This document shows, one piece after another, positions 6,639 through 6,689 of a stretch of 6,689 nucleotides of DNA. How positions within the stretch are numbered: the stretch's first letter is position 1; each line of letters starts with the position of its first letter. Where the stretch lies: positions 1-6,689 of the forward strand of contig JAOZMA010000122.1 of NCBI GenBank assembly GCA_029934555.1. The letters run 5' to 3'. The stretch is from Acidimicrobiia bacterium. GTDB taxonomy: Bacteria; Actinomycetota; Acidimicrobiia; Spongiisociales; UBA5794. A program made the translations under genes and the position numbers. The notes under the pieces are model-generated. The model did no database searches. It saw nothing but the letters and a program-made list of their open reading frames with translations, and was not told the DNA's origin.

Positions 6639-6689
6639 TCACCCGGACTCGGGATGATCCATGTACTCGGGATGACTCGCGATGAACTT
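6639..6689 (-). CDS. Possible C-terminal end of a minus-strand gene entering from the right edge
   Basis: On the minus strand the frame from base 6689 reads KFIASHPEYMDHPESG and then TGA at 6641-6639. The sequence is hydrophilic with a mix of charged residues and prolines, plausible as a protein tail, and the stop would lie 19 bp from the stop of the convergent PAP2 gene, a spacing like that of the other convergent pair in this window. Only 16 residues are visible, so no family can be named. The alternative is non-coding DNA or a plus-strand start (ATG at 6654) that also runs off the edge. Confidence 0.35.
   Translation of the reverse strand, partial: KFIASHPEYMDHPESG
6647..6685. repeat. Three copies of an 11-mer, ACTCGGGATGA
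   Basis: Two exact copies of ACTCGGGATGA occur at 6647-6657 and 6665-6675, and a third with one change (ACTCGCGATGA) at 6675-6685, sharing one base with the second. Start-to-start distances are 18 and 10. If the minus strand codes here, the first two copies both encode His-Pro-Glu, so the repeat may simply reflect a repeated HPE in the protein. The window ends 4 bases later, so it is unclear if the series continues. Confidence 0.5.

Overview
The window reads as ordinary chromosomal DNA from a GC-rich bacterium, probably an actinobacterium (Actinomycetota, possibly Acidimicrobiia-like). I infer this from GTG and TTG starts, two candidate leaderless promoters (TANNNT placed 6-9 nt before a start codon), an MFS_3-type exporter, and a membrane fusion of a type I recall from actinobacteria. 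No search could be run, so the taxonomic call is tentative. I saw no mobile element, CRISPR array, tRNA or rRNA.

Layout: (1) 1-899, plus strand: the C-terminal 298 residues of a phytoene-desaturase/carotenoid-isomerase-like FAD oxidoreductase, cut by the left edge. (2) 959-2620, plus: a 12-TM MFS_3 exporter with the family's soluble C-terminal domain, probably translated from a leaderless mRNA; a 7-bp hairpin sits between it and gene 1. (3) 2658-5770, minus: a two-gene operon. The first gene encodes an 809-residue protein made of a degenerate PAP2-like membrane domain, a kinase domain with all core catalytic residues, and a C-terminal LPG-synthase/AglD-type flippase-like domain. It starts at TTG behind a good Shine-Dalgarno and overlaps, through ATGA, the second gene, an intact PAP2 phosphatase. 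(4) 5771-5971: a 201-bp divergent intergenic region with a promoter for each side. (5) 5972-6619, plus: a second intact PAP2 phosphatase, paralogous to the first. (6) 6639-6689: probably the last 16 codons of a minus-strand gene running in from the right; it contains a repeated 11-mer.

The cluster at 2658-6619 is the most interesting part. Two active-looking PAP2 lipid phosphatases bracket a fusion protein that carries a third PAP2 fold lacking key catalytic residues, an active-looking kinase and a flippase-like domain. A reasonable inference is a membrane-lipid or polyprenyl-phosphate cycle in which a lipid headgroup is phosphorylated, moved across the membrane and dephosphorylated. The substrate cannot be read from the sequence. 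Fusions of this kind occur in other actinobacteria as far as I recall, so the architecture is probably not new, but I know of no established function for it.
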